A stretch of 12,582 bases of DNA from an uncultured Oscillospiraceae bacterium (GCA_905236265.1 CAJOOV010000111.1:1-12582), one strand, 5' to 3'. Shown: positions 1 through 8,114, counted from the first letter of the stretch. The notes: generated by a model from the letters alone, not told the origin. A program made the numbers and translations.

Positions 1-297
1 GCCTTCAAGGTCTCCACCAACCCGGCGCAGGTCAAATTCACCCTGACCAGCGGCGCAAAGGGCAGGGTCACGGTGAAGTGGACGAGGGTGACGGGCGCTA
101 CCAGCTACGGGATCTACTACAAGGCCAGCGCCAAGGCGGGCTGGAGGAAGATCGCCACTGCCAAGGGCACTGCCAGCAGCTACACCAAGACCGGTCTGAG
201 CAGCGGCACGGGCTACTTCACCGTGCGGGCCTTCCGGACGTATGAGAAGCGCACCTATGGCGGTGCGTATGCCGCAAAGTCGGTGAAGATCAAATAA
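1..297 (+). CDS. C-terminal fragment of a protein ending in a fibronectin type III-like domain (5' end outside window)
   Basis: The frame is open from base 1 to a TAA at 295-297, giving the last 98 residues of a longer protein. The segment has the pattern of a bacterial fibronectin type III repeat: a strand with VTVKW near residues 23-27, GATSYGIYYK near 32-41, and a closing TGLSSGTGYFTVRAF stretch near 64-78. Such domains usually sit as tandem C-terminal modules of secreted or surface proteins of gut clostridia, where they act as spacers or carbohydrate/protein-binding modules. The tail is lysine-rich and very low in acidic residues. No sorting motif or membrane anchor follows before the stop. 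A GTG at 73 could be read as a start, but the upstream codons continue in frame with the same composition, so I treat the gene as truncated by the window edge. Its function beyond the domain cannot be told from this piece. Confidence 0.75.
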   Translation, partial: AFKVSTNPAQVKFTLTSGAKGRVTVKWTRVTGATSYGIYYKASAKAGWRKIATAKGTASSYTKTGLSSGTGYFTVRAFRTYEKRTYGGAYAAKSVKIK

Positions 298-326
298 GAC
301 CGGCGTTTGCAGGGTCTTACACGAAG

Positions 327-375
327 AAAAAAGTGCGTATGCTTTGCCCATAACGGGGAGCATACGCACTTTTTT
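327..375. terminator. Bidirectional intrinsic terminator between converging genes
   Basis: Arms 327-343 and 359-375 are perfect 17-bp complements, with GTGCGTATGCT as the core and A6 and T6 tracts at the outer ends, around a 15-nt loop. The loop contains CCC/GGG that could pair further. On the plus strand it ends in T6 after a GC-containing stem, and on the minus strand the reverse complement has the same form. It can therefore stop both the fibronectin-type gene ending at 297 and the antiporter operon ending at 377. The hairpin starts only two bases after the antiporter stop codon. Confidence 0.9.
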
Positions 376-376
376 G

Positions 377-2344
377 TCACAGAATCACATTACACACCAG
401 CAGGAAGAGCATAATTGCCATATACCCCAGAGCGAACAGGGTCAGCCCGAAGCCGAAGGTGCCCAGCTCCCCCCGCCGCCCCTGAGGGTGGGGGTCGTAG
501 TTGGCAAAGCGGTGATCCTCCGGGGGCTTGACGATGGGGTCAAAGCGGAAGAACAGCAGCTTGTTGGCCAGCAGCACCAGCCACTCAAAGACGCTGGCAA
601 TCAGCCGGGCGCACACCGCCCCGGCGAAGGGCAGCCAGACCATGAGCAGGGGACGGTAGAGGCTGTCCTCCAGACTGAGTACACTGGGCCACGGGTTGGT
701 ATAGCGTACCCCCTCCAGACTGTACCGGCGCACCAGCGTGCGCACAAAGCCCAGATACAGCACAGCGCCCATGGCAAGGGAGATCGCTCCCCCCTTCAGG
801 TTCCCGGCGGAGAAGTAGGCCACGTGCTCCTCCATCCCGGAGGTGGGGAAGAAGCCCTGGGCAAAGGCGGCAATGCGCTCCAGCGTCAGGTGGGGGGTCA
901 TGCCCAGCAGGGGGCAGAGCAGGGCGCAGAGGGTGAGCAGGTTCATCAGGAAGGGAGAGGCCTGCAAGGCGGTCTTGTCATAGCGCTCCTGCACCTCGTC
1001 GTCCCCGTTGCGCTCCACAAACAGGCACACAAACAGCTTGAGCATATATGCCACCGTCATGCCCCCGGAGAGAAGGAAGAGCCACTCCGCCGCCTTGTAC
1101 AGCCGGATGTCCGCCCCGGCGTGGGAGAGCAGGTGGATATACTCCACAATGCTCTCGTGAATCAGGGTCTTGGACACATAGCCGTTGAACAGGGGCACGC
1201 CCATAATGCCCAGAGCGGGCAGCAGGAAAATCACCATGAGCTGGCGCTTGCCCCGTCCGAAGCCCCGCAGCTCGGTAAGCTCCAGCTTTCCCGTGGTGTG
1301 GGCGATGATGCCCACGCTCACGAAGAGCACCAGCTTGAACCAGCTGTGGTTCACCATGTGCAGCAGCGTGCCCCACACGGCAATCCCGTTCTCCTCCCCC
1401 AGCAGGCACTGCATGGCGGTGCCGGTGAGGATAAAGCCGATCTGGCTCATGGTGGAGCAGGCCAGCACCGTCTTTACATTGGTGTGGCAAAGCCCCATAA
1501 ACCCGCCCCAGACCATGGTGACTACCCCGAACAGGAGCAGGAAGTTCCCCGCCCCGGCATCGTGGACAAAGACCTTGGCGGCAAGGGCGAAAATACCGAA
1601 CACGCCGCCCTTGGTGATGATGCCGGAGAGCAGGGCGGAGGCGGGGGCGGGTGCCGCCGGGTGCGCCTTGGGCAGCCATGTGTGCAGCGGCCACATGCAG
1701 CACTTCGCCGCAAAGCCCGTCAGGGCACAGATGCCCCCGGCGTACAGCCGTCCCCGGCTGCCCTCGTAGGCCAGCACCGCCGCCCCCAGCTCGTCAAAGC
1801 GCAGGGTGCCCAGTGCGTCATAGAGGAGAAACAGCCCCATCAGCGTCACCATGCCGCCGATGACGGCGTAGGCGAGGTAGGAGCCTGCCGCCTCTCTGGC
1901 CTGAGGCGTCTCATTGTGCATCACCAGCGGATAGGAGGCAAGGCTCATCATCTCAAAGAACACCAGCGTGGTGTAAAAGTCCCCGGAGAGGAACACGCCC
2001 ATAATCGCCCCCTCTGTCAGCAGCAGGAAGAGGTGGTAGCGGGCGGTTTTGGTGTCGTGGCTGAGGTATTCCCGGTCTGCGATGCCGGAGACCAGCCAGA
2101 GGGTGGCGGCGGCGATGCACAGCACCACGGACAGCCCGGACACCTGAAGGCTCAGTCCCAGCCCTGCCAGCTCCGGCAGCGCCAGCGCCTGCCCGGTCTT
2201 GGGCAGCAGCCCCAGACACAGCGCCCACTCCGCCCCCAGCGCCGCCAGAGACAGCCCCACATCCGTTTTGGCGGTGCGGTGTCCGGCGATGCCGGCGAAA
2301 AGCCCGCCCAGCATGGGCAGGAGAATGACAGTCAGAAGATACAT
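377..2344 (-). CDS. Large NuoL/HyfB-type antiporter subunit (fourth and last in operon)
   Basis: This is a 655-residue polytopic membrane protein of the proton-conducting transporter family (NuoL/MrpA/HyfB-like). It probably moves H+ or Na+ as one module of the antiporter complex. Landmarks are Glu131 in FFEMMSLASYPLV (TM5 glutamate), Lys214 in FAAKCCMWPLHTWLPKAHP (TM7 lysine), Lys245 in GIITKGG (TM8), His333/Lys337 in NHSWFK, and Lys392 in YVSKT (TM12). The core ends near residue 480. A further ~170 residues include an amphipathic stretch (about 556-605) and a last membrane helix (about 628-652), recalling the C-terminal lateral-helix extension of NuoL and HyfB. It lacks the MbhD/MbhE domains that end a classic MrpA; those are encoded separately upstream. 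The ATG start has GAGGAGG at good spacing, 12 nt after the previous gene. A terminator follows the stop at once. Confidence 0.88.
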   Translation of the reverse strand: MYLLTVILLPMLGGLFAGIAGHRTAKTDVGLSLAALGAEWALCLGLLPKTGQALALPELAGLGLSLQVSGLSVVLCIAAATLWLVSGIADREYLSHDTKTARYHLFLLLTEGAIMGVFLSGDFYTTLVFFEMMSLASYPLVMHNETPQAREAAGSYLAYAVIGGMVTLMGLFLLYDALGTLRFDELGAAVLAYEGSRGRLYAGGICALTGFAAKCCMWPLHTWLPKAHPAAPAPASALLSGIITKGGVFGIFALAAKVFVHDAGAGNFLLLFGVVTMVWGGFMGLCHTNVKTVLACSTMSQIGFILTGTAMQCLLGEENGIAVWGTLLHMVNHSWFKLVLFVSVGIIAHTTGKLELTELRGFGRGKRQLMVIFLLPALGIMGVPLFNGYVSKTLIHESIVEYIHLLSHAGADIRLYKAAEWLFLLSGGMTVAYMLKLFVCLFVERNGDDEVQERYDKTALQASPFLMNLLTLCALLCPLLGMTPHLTLERIAAFAQGFFPTSGMEEHVAYFSAGNLKGGAISLAMGAVLYLGFVRTLVRRYSLEGVRYTNPWPSVLSLEDSLYRPLLMVWLPFAGAVCARLIASVFEWLVLLANKLLFFRFDPIVKPPEDHRFANYDPHPQGRRGELGTFGFGLTLFALGYMAIMLFLLVCNVIL

Positions 2345-2356
2345 AGTCCCGCCTCC

Positions 2357-3844
2357 TCACATGATCTCTCCCACAAGGGAGGAAAGGGCCTCACTCAGCG
2401 GGGCGACGGCAAAGCTCACCGCCAGAGAGAGCAGTACCAGCAGCACCAGCGCCGTGCGGATGCGCCAGCCCGCCTCGGTGTACGCCTCGTTTGCGCGCAC
2501 CTCGCTGAGCTGCTGCTTGGTGGGGAAAAAGGCGGGGACGATCACCGTCACCTGATACAGTCCGGTGAGAAAGGCGGAGAGGATCAGCGCAGCGCAGCCC
2601 GCCACCGCAAGGGGGCTGGCCTGCCCCACCAGCGCCTGGGCAATCGCCCACTTGCTGAAGAACCCGGCGAAGGGGGGAATGCCGATCAGCCCCAGAGAGG
2701 CGGCGGTAAAGGCGGCAAAGGTGAGGGGCATACGCCTGCCCAGCCCCGGCAGCTCAAAGATATACTCCCGCCCCGTCTGGCACAGCACCGCACCGGCGCA
2801 GAAGAAGAGAATGATCTTAAACACGCTGTGGGCAGCCATGTGCAGCAGTGCGGCGCTCAGCCCCGCCCCGGTCATCACGGAAGCCCCCAGCAGGATATAG
2901 CTCAGATTGGACACCGTGGAGTAGGCAAGGCGGCGCTTCAGGTGCTGCATCCGCCAGCTCATCACGGAGCCAAAGACCACCGTGAAGCAGCTAAAGCCCA
3001 TCATCACCCACTGGGCGAAGCTGCCCTGCAGCAGCGCCGTGCCGAAGTTGTAGTAGGTGATGCGGAGAATGGCGAAGATTCCGGCGTTCACCACCGCCAC
3101 GGCGTGGAGCAGTGCGGAGACAGGGGTGGGAGCCACGGAGGCGCTGGGCAGCCAGCCGTGGAGCGGCCACACCGCCGCCTTCACGCCAAAGCCGAAAAAG
3201 CCCAGCAGGAACACGCCGCGCAAAAGCGTCTCATGCCCTGCCGCCGCCCCAGGGTTCAGGCTGCCCCCCGGCACAAAGTCCAGCACGCCGAAGCGGTAGA
3301 CAAACACCAGAGAAATCAGCGCCAGCGCAGCGCCGGACATGGAGTAGAGGATATACTTCCGCCCGGCATAGCGTGCCTTGCCCTCCATCTCGTGCATCAC
3401 CAGAGGCAGGGTACACAGGGTGAGCAGCTCATAGAAGAAATAGAGGGTGAAGGTGTTGGCGGCGCAGGCAATGCCCACCACCACGCCGTAGGTCATGGTG
3501 AAAAAGGCGAAGAAGCGGCTCTCCCCGTGCTCGTGGCTCATGTACTCAAAGGAGTAGAGCACGGCGATGGGCCACAGCAGCGCCACAATGCCCAGAAACA
3601 CCAGCGTCAGACCGTCGGTGTGAAAGGCGAGGGTCAGGCCGGGATAGATGCTCCAAAGCGCCAGCGCCTGCCGGGGGGGATAGAGCACCAGAGCGGCGGC
3701 AAGGGCGCTGGTGGCAAGGGTGAGCAGCATCACCCACGCCTCCCGCACGCCCCGGCGGCGCAGGGGATGGGCCAGCATGACCCCGCCTCCCAGCAGGGGC
3801 AGGAGGATGGCGGCGGGAATCAGCGAGGCTTCCATGGCAGTCAT
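2357..3844 (-). CDS. NuoM/NuoN/MrpD-type antiporter subunit (third), with Asn in place of TM8 Lys
   Basis: This is a 495-residue membrane protein of the proton-conducting transporter family, predicted to have about 14 helices. It keeps Glu139 in FFYELLTLCTLPLVMHE (TM5), Lys222 in FGVKAAVWPLHGWLP (TM7), His339/Lys343 in AHSVFK, and Lys398 in FFSKWA (TM12). In the TM8 segment, where relatives read KAG, this protein has VVNAG: Asn253, codon AAC at 3086-3088. His247 lies six residues earlier, and NuoL-type subunits also use histidine there. The ATG overlaps the preceding gene by four bases (ATGA) and has an AGGAGG site, so translation is probably coupled. It is likely one of four ion-translocating modules of the complex. 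Annotation pipelines might name it NADH dehydrogenase subunit M/N or hydrogenase-4 component B; no electron-transfer subunit nearby supports either name. Confidence 0.87.
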   Translation of the reverse strand: MTAMEASLIPAAILLPLLGGGVMLAHPLRRRGVREAWVMLLTLATSALAAALVLYPPRQALALWSIYPGLTLAFHTDGLTLVFLGIVALLWPIAVLYSFEYMSHEHGESRFFAFFTMTYGVVVGIACAANTFTLYFFYELLTLCTLPLVMHEMEGKARYAGRKYILYSMSGAALALISLVFVYRFGVLDFVPGGSLNPGAAAGHETLLRGVFLLGFFGFGVKAAVWPLHGWLPSASVAPTPVSALLHAVAVVNAGIFAILRITYYNFGTALLQGSFAQWVMMGFSCFTVVFGSVMSWRMQHLKRRLAYSTVSNLSYILLGASVMTGAGLSAALLHMAAHSVFKIILFFCAGAVLCQTGREYIFELPGLGRRMPLTFAAFTAASLGLIGIPPFAGFFSKWAIAQALVGQASPLAVAGCAALILSAFLTGLYQVTVIVPAFFPTKQQLSEVRANEAYTEAGWRIRTALVLLVLLSLAVSFAVAPLSEALSSLVGEIM

Positions 3845-5298
3845 GACAACACCTCCTGACTGATTTCGGCGGCTGCTGCGGCAAGGCGGGCAAGGGGCTG
3901 GGTCACAATGCCCAGCGCCAGAAGGCTCAGCGCCAGCACCACCAGCGGCACCAGCATCCGCCAGCCCGGCTCCAGCGGCTTGTCAAAGCCGCCCTCCTCC
4001 GTGCAGCCGTGGGTGATGATGGGAAAGAGATACCCCGCCGTGAGAATGGCGGAGACCAGCAGCACCGCAGCCCCCGCTATGCCCGTTGCGCCCAGCGCCT
4101 GCATCCCTCCCGTGGCAAGGCTCCACTTGCTCACGAAGCCCGCGAAGGGGGGAATGCCCACCAGCGACAGGGAGGCAAAGGCAAAGCTGCCAAAGACCAC
4201 GGGCATACGCTTGCCCAGCCCGGTAAGCTCATAGACCTTTGTTTTGCCGCTTTGATGAATGACGGCTCCGGCGCAGAGGAACAGGGCGGTTTTGCTCACG
4301 GCGTGGAACACCGCCTGCAAAATCCCTCCCGCAAAGCCCGCCGGAGAGAACTGGAACAGTCCGTAGAGCACATAGCTCACCTGAGAGACGGTGGACCACG
4401 CCAGCCGCCGCTTCAGCAGCCGCTCCTTATAGGCCAGCATGGAGCCGGTGAACACCGTCACCAGCGCCAGAGCGGTCATCACCGTCTGTACCCAGCTCCC
4501 CCGCAGCACCTGCGAGCCGAAGACATAGTAGGCGCAGCGGAGAATCCCCAGCACGCCTGCCTTGGTGATGCAGGCGGAGAGGATGGCGGAGGCAGGGGCG
4601 GGAGCCACCGGGTGGGCCACGGGCAGCCACTGGTGCAGGGGCACCATGCCCGCCTTGCAGGCAAAGCCCAGCATCAGGCAGAAGGCGGCGGTGAGCGCCA
4701 GGGGGAGATGGGTCATGCCGTAGAGGTTGAAGCTGCCCCCCTGAACGAAGCTGGTGGTGTCGCAGTAGCGCCCGGCGTAGAAGAAGCCGAAGAGCACCAG
4801 CGCCGCACCGAACAGGGAGTAGCCCAGATATTTCAGGGCGGCGGCCATGCTCTCCTGCGTGCCGGCGTGGAACACCAGGGGCATGGAGCAAAGGGTCATG
4901 CACTCATAGCAGAAGTAGAAGGTAAACAGGTTCTGGCTGTAGCTCAGCGCCAGCATGGCGGAGAGGGTGAGCAGGAAAAAGCCGTTGAAGCGGGGCTGGC
5001 AGGCGTCCTCTTTGTTGTACTCCAGAGAGAACACCCCGGCGCACAAAAACAGGGCGGCAAAGAGCACGGCGAAGAGATGGCTCACCGTGTCCGCCCCGAA
5101 GCGGAAGGAGAACAGCCCCATGTCCACGGCGGCGGCAAGGCCGGAGCCGGTGCAGGCGGCGGCAATGACGCACACCAGAGCGGCAGTCAGCGCCTCGGCA
5201 AAGAGAATGTTCCGGCTGCGGCGGGAGCGGAATACCCCCATAAGAACCCCGGTGAAGGCGGGAACCAGAACCGCAAGGGAGAGCAGATAGGAATACAT
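3841..5298 (-). CDS. NuoM/MrpD-type antiporter subunit (second)
   Basis: This is a 485-residue polytopic protein of the proton-conducting transporter family. All canonical ion-path residues are visible: Glu132 in FCYECMTLCSMPLVFH (TM5), Lys215 in FACKAGMVPLHQWLP (TM7), Lys246 in ACITKAG (TM8), His332/Lys336 in FHAVSK, and Lys391 in FVSKW (TM12). The loop reading HPVAPAPASA after the TM7 motif is nearly the same as in the 655-residue subunit (HPAAPAPASA), which suggests these two share a recent ancestor. Its length fits MrpD or NuoM (about 490-510). The ATG at 5298 follows AAGGAGG; 13 nt separate it from the upstream gene, and its TGA overlaps the next gene's start. The role is inferred as an H+ or Na+ translocating module in the membrane arm. 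Which ion it carries cannot be decided from sequence. Confidence 0.88.
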   Translation of the reverse strand: MYSYLLSLAVLVPAFTGVLMGVFRSRRSRNILFAEALTAALVCVIAAACTGSGLAAAVDMGLFSFRFGADTVSHLFAVLFAALFLCAGVFSLEYNKEDACQPRFNGFFLLTLSAMLALSYSQNLFTFYFCYECMTLCSMPLVFHAGTQESMAAALKYLGYSLFGAALVLFGFFYAGRYCDTTSFVQGGSFNLYGMTHLPLALTAAFCLMLGFACKAGMVPLHQWLPVAHPVAPAPASAILSACITKAGVLGILRCAYYVFGSQVLRGSWVQTVMTALALVTVFTGSMLAYKERLLKRRLAWSTVSQVSYVLYGLFQFSPAGFAGGILQAVFHAVSKTALFLCAGAVIHQSGKTKVYELTGLGKRMPVVFGSFAFASLSLVGIPPFAGFVSKWSLATGGMQALGATGIAGAAVLLVSAILTAGYLFPIITHGCTEEGGFDKPLEPGWRMLVPLVVLALSLLALGIVTQPLARLAAAAAEISQEVLS

Positions 5299-5311
5299 AC
5301 GATCACCCTCC

Positions 5312-6817
5312 TTACAGCAGCTTCAGCCCGGCGGAGAGCAGCGAGGCCACCGGGGCGCAGCATACGCCCAGCAGCACGCAGCACACCATCAGCGCCAGAA
5401 TGGCAAATCCGGCGGCGTCTCCGGGATAGGCACGGGGGAGCTTGGGCAGATCGTCCTCCCCGTGGTCCATCACCGTCCAGATCTGCACCACGGCGGGGAG
5501 GTAGTACAGTGCGTTCAGCACGCTGGACACGGCCAGCGCCCCCAGCGCCGCCCACATCCGCCAGCCTCCGGCCAGAGCGGCGTCCGCCAGAAAGAACTTC
5601 ACCGCAAACCCGCCCAGCAGGGGAAGGCCGATCATGGACAGCGCCCCAAGGGTGAAGCCAATGCCTGCCAGCCTTGCCCGGTGGGCGGCGCCCCGGAGGT
5701 AGTACATCTGCTTCCGGTGTCCGCTCACCTCGGCAAGCTCCCCGGCGCAGAGGAAGAGCAGGGGCTTTGCAAAGGCGTGTACCATGATCTGGTACACCGC
5801 CGCCGTCACGGCTGCGGTGCCTCCCAGCCCCAGACCCAGATAGATATAGCCGATCTGCGCCACGGAGGAATAGGCGATCATCCGCTTGATGTGGTTCTCC
5901 TTTATGGCCATCACTGACCCGGCGATCATCGCCGCCCCACCCAGCACCAGCAGAATGTCCCCGGCGTGAAGGGCGCGGTAGCTCTCCTCCCCGAACATGC
6001 AGAAGATTACCTTAATCAGCAGCACGATATAGCCCTTGAGCACCAGACCGGAGAGAATGGCGCTGGAGGCGGTGGTGGCGCTGGCATGGGCGTCGGGGAG
6101 CCATGTGTGGAAGGGGAACAGGGCGCTTTTCAGGCACAGACCCATGGTCATCAGCCCCAGAATCACCGTCACAGGCAGGCGGTAGGCCCCGGAGGCGATG
6201 ATCTGTCCCAATTGCTCATGGATATTGATGAGCAGCAGGTGGCCGGTGATGTGATAGGTGAAGGTCAGCCCCATGAGGAACATCCCGGAGCCCAGCAGGC
6301 TCATCATCAGATAGCGGATGGTGGCCACAAGGGTCTCCCCGGCGTCCTTTGCCATCACCAGAGCGCAGGCGGAGATGGTGTTGATCTCAATAAAGACGTA
6401 GGCGGTGAAGGCGTCGTTGGTGTAGACCATGGCCAGCAGGCTGGCAAGGAGCAGGTCGCACATGATGAAGTAGAGGTTCTGTTTGTCCGCCCCCACGTCC
6501 TCAAAGATGCCCTTGCTCCCCCCCAGCACGCACAGCATCATCACCGCCAGAAAGGTCAGCGCCAGCGCCGCCTCCAGCGGCCCTGCGGCAAGCTCGTTGC
6601 CCCAGGGGTGGGGCAGGATGCCGGCGGCATAGGTGAAGCGCAGGTTTGCCGGGGCGATGTTCCACAGCAGGTACACATTGCCTGCAAACACTGCCGAGAC
6701 GGTCACAAAATGAAAGGCCATGGCAGCCTTTCCGCTGGGAAGCAGGCTGGTGAGGATGCCGGTCATCATCAGCAGCACAATGGAGAGAAAGGGAACGTGG
6801 TAATAAAGAGGTACCAA
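5312..6817 (-). CDS. mrpD: MrpD/MbhH-like antiporter subunit (first of four)
   Basis: This 501-residue membrane protein has the position and length of MrpD/MnhD and archaeal MbhH, directly after MrpC. Ion-path residues are present: Glu144 in YVFIEINTISACAL (TM5), Lys230 in LCLKSALFPFHTWLPDAHAS (TM7), Lys261 in LVLKGY (TM8), His347/Lys351 in VHAFAK, and Lys407 in FAVKFF (TM12). The start is TTG at 6815-6817, immediately after the TGA of mrpC (TGATTG). GGAGG at 6826-6830 lies 8 nt upstream, inside the end of mrpC, and no ATG or GTG sits at suitable spacing, so TTG is the best choice. In Mrp systems this subunit pairs with MrpA to carry out cation/proton exchange. Its TM7-8 loop (DAHASATTASSA) differs from that of the three downstream subunits, so it is probably the ancestral MrpD, with the others as additions. 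Confidence 0.9.
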   Translation of the reverse strand: MVPLYYHVPFLSIVLLMMTGILTSLLPSGKAAMAFHFVTVSAVFAGNVYLLWNIAPANLRFTYAAGILPHPWGNELAAGPLEAALALTFLAVMMLCVLGGSKGIFEDVGADKQNLYFIMCDLLLASLLAMVYTNDAFTAYVFIEINTISACALVMAKDAGETLVATIRYLMMSLLGSGMFLMGLTFTYHITGHLLLINIHEQLGQIIASGAYRLPVTVILGLMTMGLCLKSALFPFHTWLPDAHASATTASSAILSGLVLKGYIVLLIKVIFCMFGEESYRALHAGDILLVLGGAAMIAGSVMAIKENHIKRMIAYSSVAQIGYIYLGLGLGGTAAVTAAVYQIMVHAFAKPLLFLCAGELAEVSGHRKQMYYLRGAAHRARLAGIGFTLGALSMIGLPLLGGFAVKFFLADAALAGGWRMWAALGALAVSSVLNALYYLPAVVQIWTVMDHGEDDLPKLPRAYPGDAAGFAILALMVCCVLLGVCCAPVASLLSAGLKLL

Positions 6818-7204
6818 TCAGTCCACCTCCTTTTCCATGCTTGCCATAATCACATCCAGATAGACGGTATGGTATTTCTTATAGATGCGCACCACCAGCG
6901 CAAGGGCGAAGGCGGTGACGGAGACGGAGACCACGATGCCCGTGAGCACCAGTCCCGCCGGGATGGGGTTGACGAAATGCGCTGCGCTGGCCGGGGCGGA
7001 AAAGTCGGTGACAATGGGGGCGATGCGGTTGTCCACATACCCGGCACTGGTGAGCATAAGGTAGACGGCGTTGTCCATCAGGTCAAAGCCGATGAGCTTT
7101 TTAATCAGGTTGGGGTTAAAAACCAGCGAGAAAGCCCCGATGCAGAACAGCAGCACGGAGACGACCATATAGCGCTGTGTCCACAGGGCAGAGAGCAGTT
7201 CCAT
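6818..7204 (-). CDS. mrpC: MrpC/MnhC/MbhG (NuoK-like) antiporter subunit
   Basis: This is a small three-helix membrane protein of 128 residues, homologous to NuoK. Family marks are NLIKKLIGFDLMDNAVYLML (about 32-51) and NPIPAGLVLTGIVVSVSVTAF (about 79-99). The second motif usually reads DPLPQALVLTAIVI, so here Asp, Gln and Ala are replaced by Asn, Ala and Gly. The frame is open further upstream to an ATG at 7336, but that would overlap the MrpB gene by more than 120 bases. The ATG at 7204 has AAAGGAG before it, one base after the previous stop, and gives the normal family length. MrpC sits between MrpD and the small subunits in Mrp/Mbh complexes and helps form the membrane path. It is somewhat longer than the usual ~113 residues because of a charged C-terminal tail. 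Confidence 0.92.
   Translation of the reverse strand: MELLSALWTQRYMVVSVLLFCIGAFSLVFNPNLIKKLIGFDLMDNAVYLMLTSAGYVDNRIAPIVTDFSAPASAAHFVNPIPAGLVLTGIVVSVSVTAFALALVVRIYKKYHTVYLDVIMASMEKEVD
6823..6834 (-). promoter_or_regulatory. Shine-Dalgarno site that fixes the TTG start of the MrpD-like gene
   Basis: The minus strand reads AAAAGGAGGTGG here, an almost perfect anti-16S match. It lies within the last codons of mrpC and 8 nt before the TTG at 6817. The strength of the site and the stop-start contact (TGATTG) argue for coupled translation from a TTG codon. Confidence 0.8.
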
Positions 7205-7205
7205 A

Positions 7206-8114
7206 TTACAATTCTCCTTTGCTGAACAGGGCGTAGAAGGCATAAATGGTGCAGGTGACCTCAAAGCCCACCAGCAGGTCAATGGGCAGGATGATGCCGC
7301 CGCTGAGGATATGCCCCGGCGTACCCAGAGGCACATGACCGGGCAGGCCGTTCACCCCGGTGTATACAAAGTCTGCCAGCAGCAGCCCATAGCCCATGAG
7401 ACAGACCACCTTAATCATGTGGTACATATGCTCATTGAAGAACCGGCGCACGTTGCCGGAGCCGAAGGTCTGGGCATAGAGGATCATGCCGCCGCCCAGA
7501 ATGGAGCCGCCGGAGAAGCCGCCGCCGGGGGAGATATGCCCGAAGAGCATCACATACACCCCCACCACCGCCGACATGGGCAGCAGCAGCAGCACTGCCG
7601 TGCGCAGGATAATGTCCCTGTCCCGGCGGCTGGTGAGATCCTCCTGCGCCATCTCCTCCAGATCGCCGGAGGTGGTGTTGTGCTCGTCCCGGCGCAGCAG
7701 CATGGTCACGCAGGTGGCCGCCAGAAACAGCACGCTGGACTCCCCGAAGGTGTCAAACGCCCGGTAGCTGAGAATCATCCCCGCCACAAGGTTGGCAGCT
7801 CCCGTCTCCTCCAGCCCTTGCTCGATGTAGCGCCGGGAGACCTCGTTGTTGGCGGGGTTGGCGGGATCGCCGAAGGGGGGCAGGCTGACCACGGTGCCAA
7901 GCAGCAGGACAAACAGCGTCAGGCAGAACAGCGCCCCCACAAGCTGGGTAAAGCGGCGGTAGACCCGGTAGCGGTCCAGCCGGTTCACCGGACGCTTTGC
8001 CTTTGCCTCCGGCTGGGGGGCGGGGGCAGCCTCCGATGGCCTTTCGCACCACTCCTCCCCGTCTACCCATGCGGCGAAGGCATGGAAGGCGCTGCGTATC
8101 TCTCCTTTTTTCAC
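7206..8114 (-). CDS. mrpB: Fused MbhE-like + MrpB/MnhB/MbhF-like antiporter subunit
   Basis: This 302-residue protein joins two modules that are separate in archaeal Mbh (MbhE and MbhF). Residues 1-50 form a charged, Pro/Ala-rich, probably cytosolic tail. Residues about 51-145 carry two helices and a loop ending in YRAFDTFGESSVLF (117-130), the signature of the MbhE module that normally closes MrpA. Residues about 165-302 are MrpB/MnhB, with the diagnostic GHISPGGGFSGGSILGGG (192-209) and a third segment GTPGHILSGGIILPIDLLVG (264-283). The start is GTG at 8112-8114, overlapping the previous gene's TGA by four bases (GTGA), with AGGAGG seven bases upstream. The protein should be integral to the antiporter's small-subunit core. 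An annotation as MrpB alone would miss the N-terminal half. Confidence 0.88.
   Translation of the reverse strand: MKKGEIRSAFHAFAAWVDGEEWCERPSEAAPAPQPEAKAKRPVNRLDRYRVYRRFTQLVGALFCLTLFVLLLGTVVSLPPFGDPANPANNEVSRRYIEQGLEETGAANLVAGMILSYRAFDTFGESSVLFLAATCVTMLLRRDEHNTTSGDLEEMAQEDLTSRRDRDIILRTAVLLLLPMSAVVGVYVMLFGHISPGGGFSGGSILGGGMILYAQTFGSGNVRRFFNEHMYHMIKVVCLMGYGLLLADFVYTGVNGLPGHVPLGTPGHILSGGIILPIDLLVGFEVTCTIYAFYALFSKGEL

Noticed and set aside
344..3859. A 1171-codon open frame on the plus strand opposite two antiporter genes
   Set aside because: The translation is rich in Gln, His, Gly, Arg and Pro with no hydrophobic segments or domains. It is the antisense shadow of GC-rich membrane protein genes with clear families, ribosome sites and junctions on the minus strand. 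The same holds for long plus frames at 4009-5655, 5966-7225 and 10494-12089.
377..6817. Calling the four large subunits part of NADH dehydrogenase (complex I) or hydrogenase-4
   Set aside because: No NuoB, C, D, H, I, E, F, G or NiFe subunit occurs in the operon, and the companion small subunits are Mrp/Mbh-type E, F, G, B and C.
7205..7336. A longer MrpC start upstream of 7204
   Set aside because: It would overlap the MrpB reading frame by more than 120 bases and adds a non-membrane Cys/Ser/Pro-rich stretch. The ATG at 7204 has a good ribosome site and fits the family.
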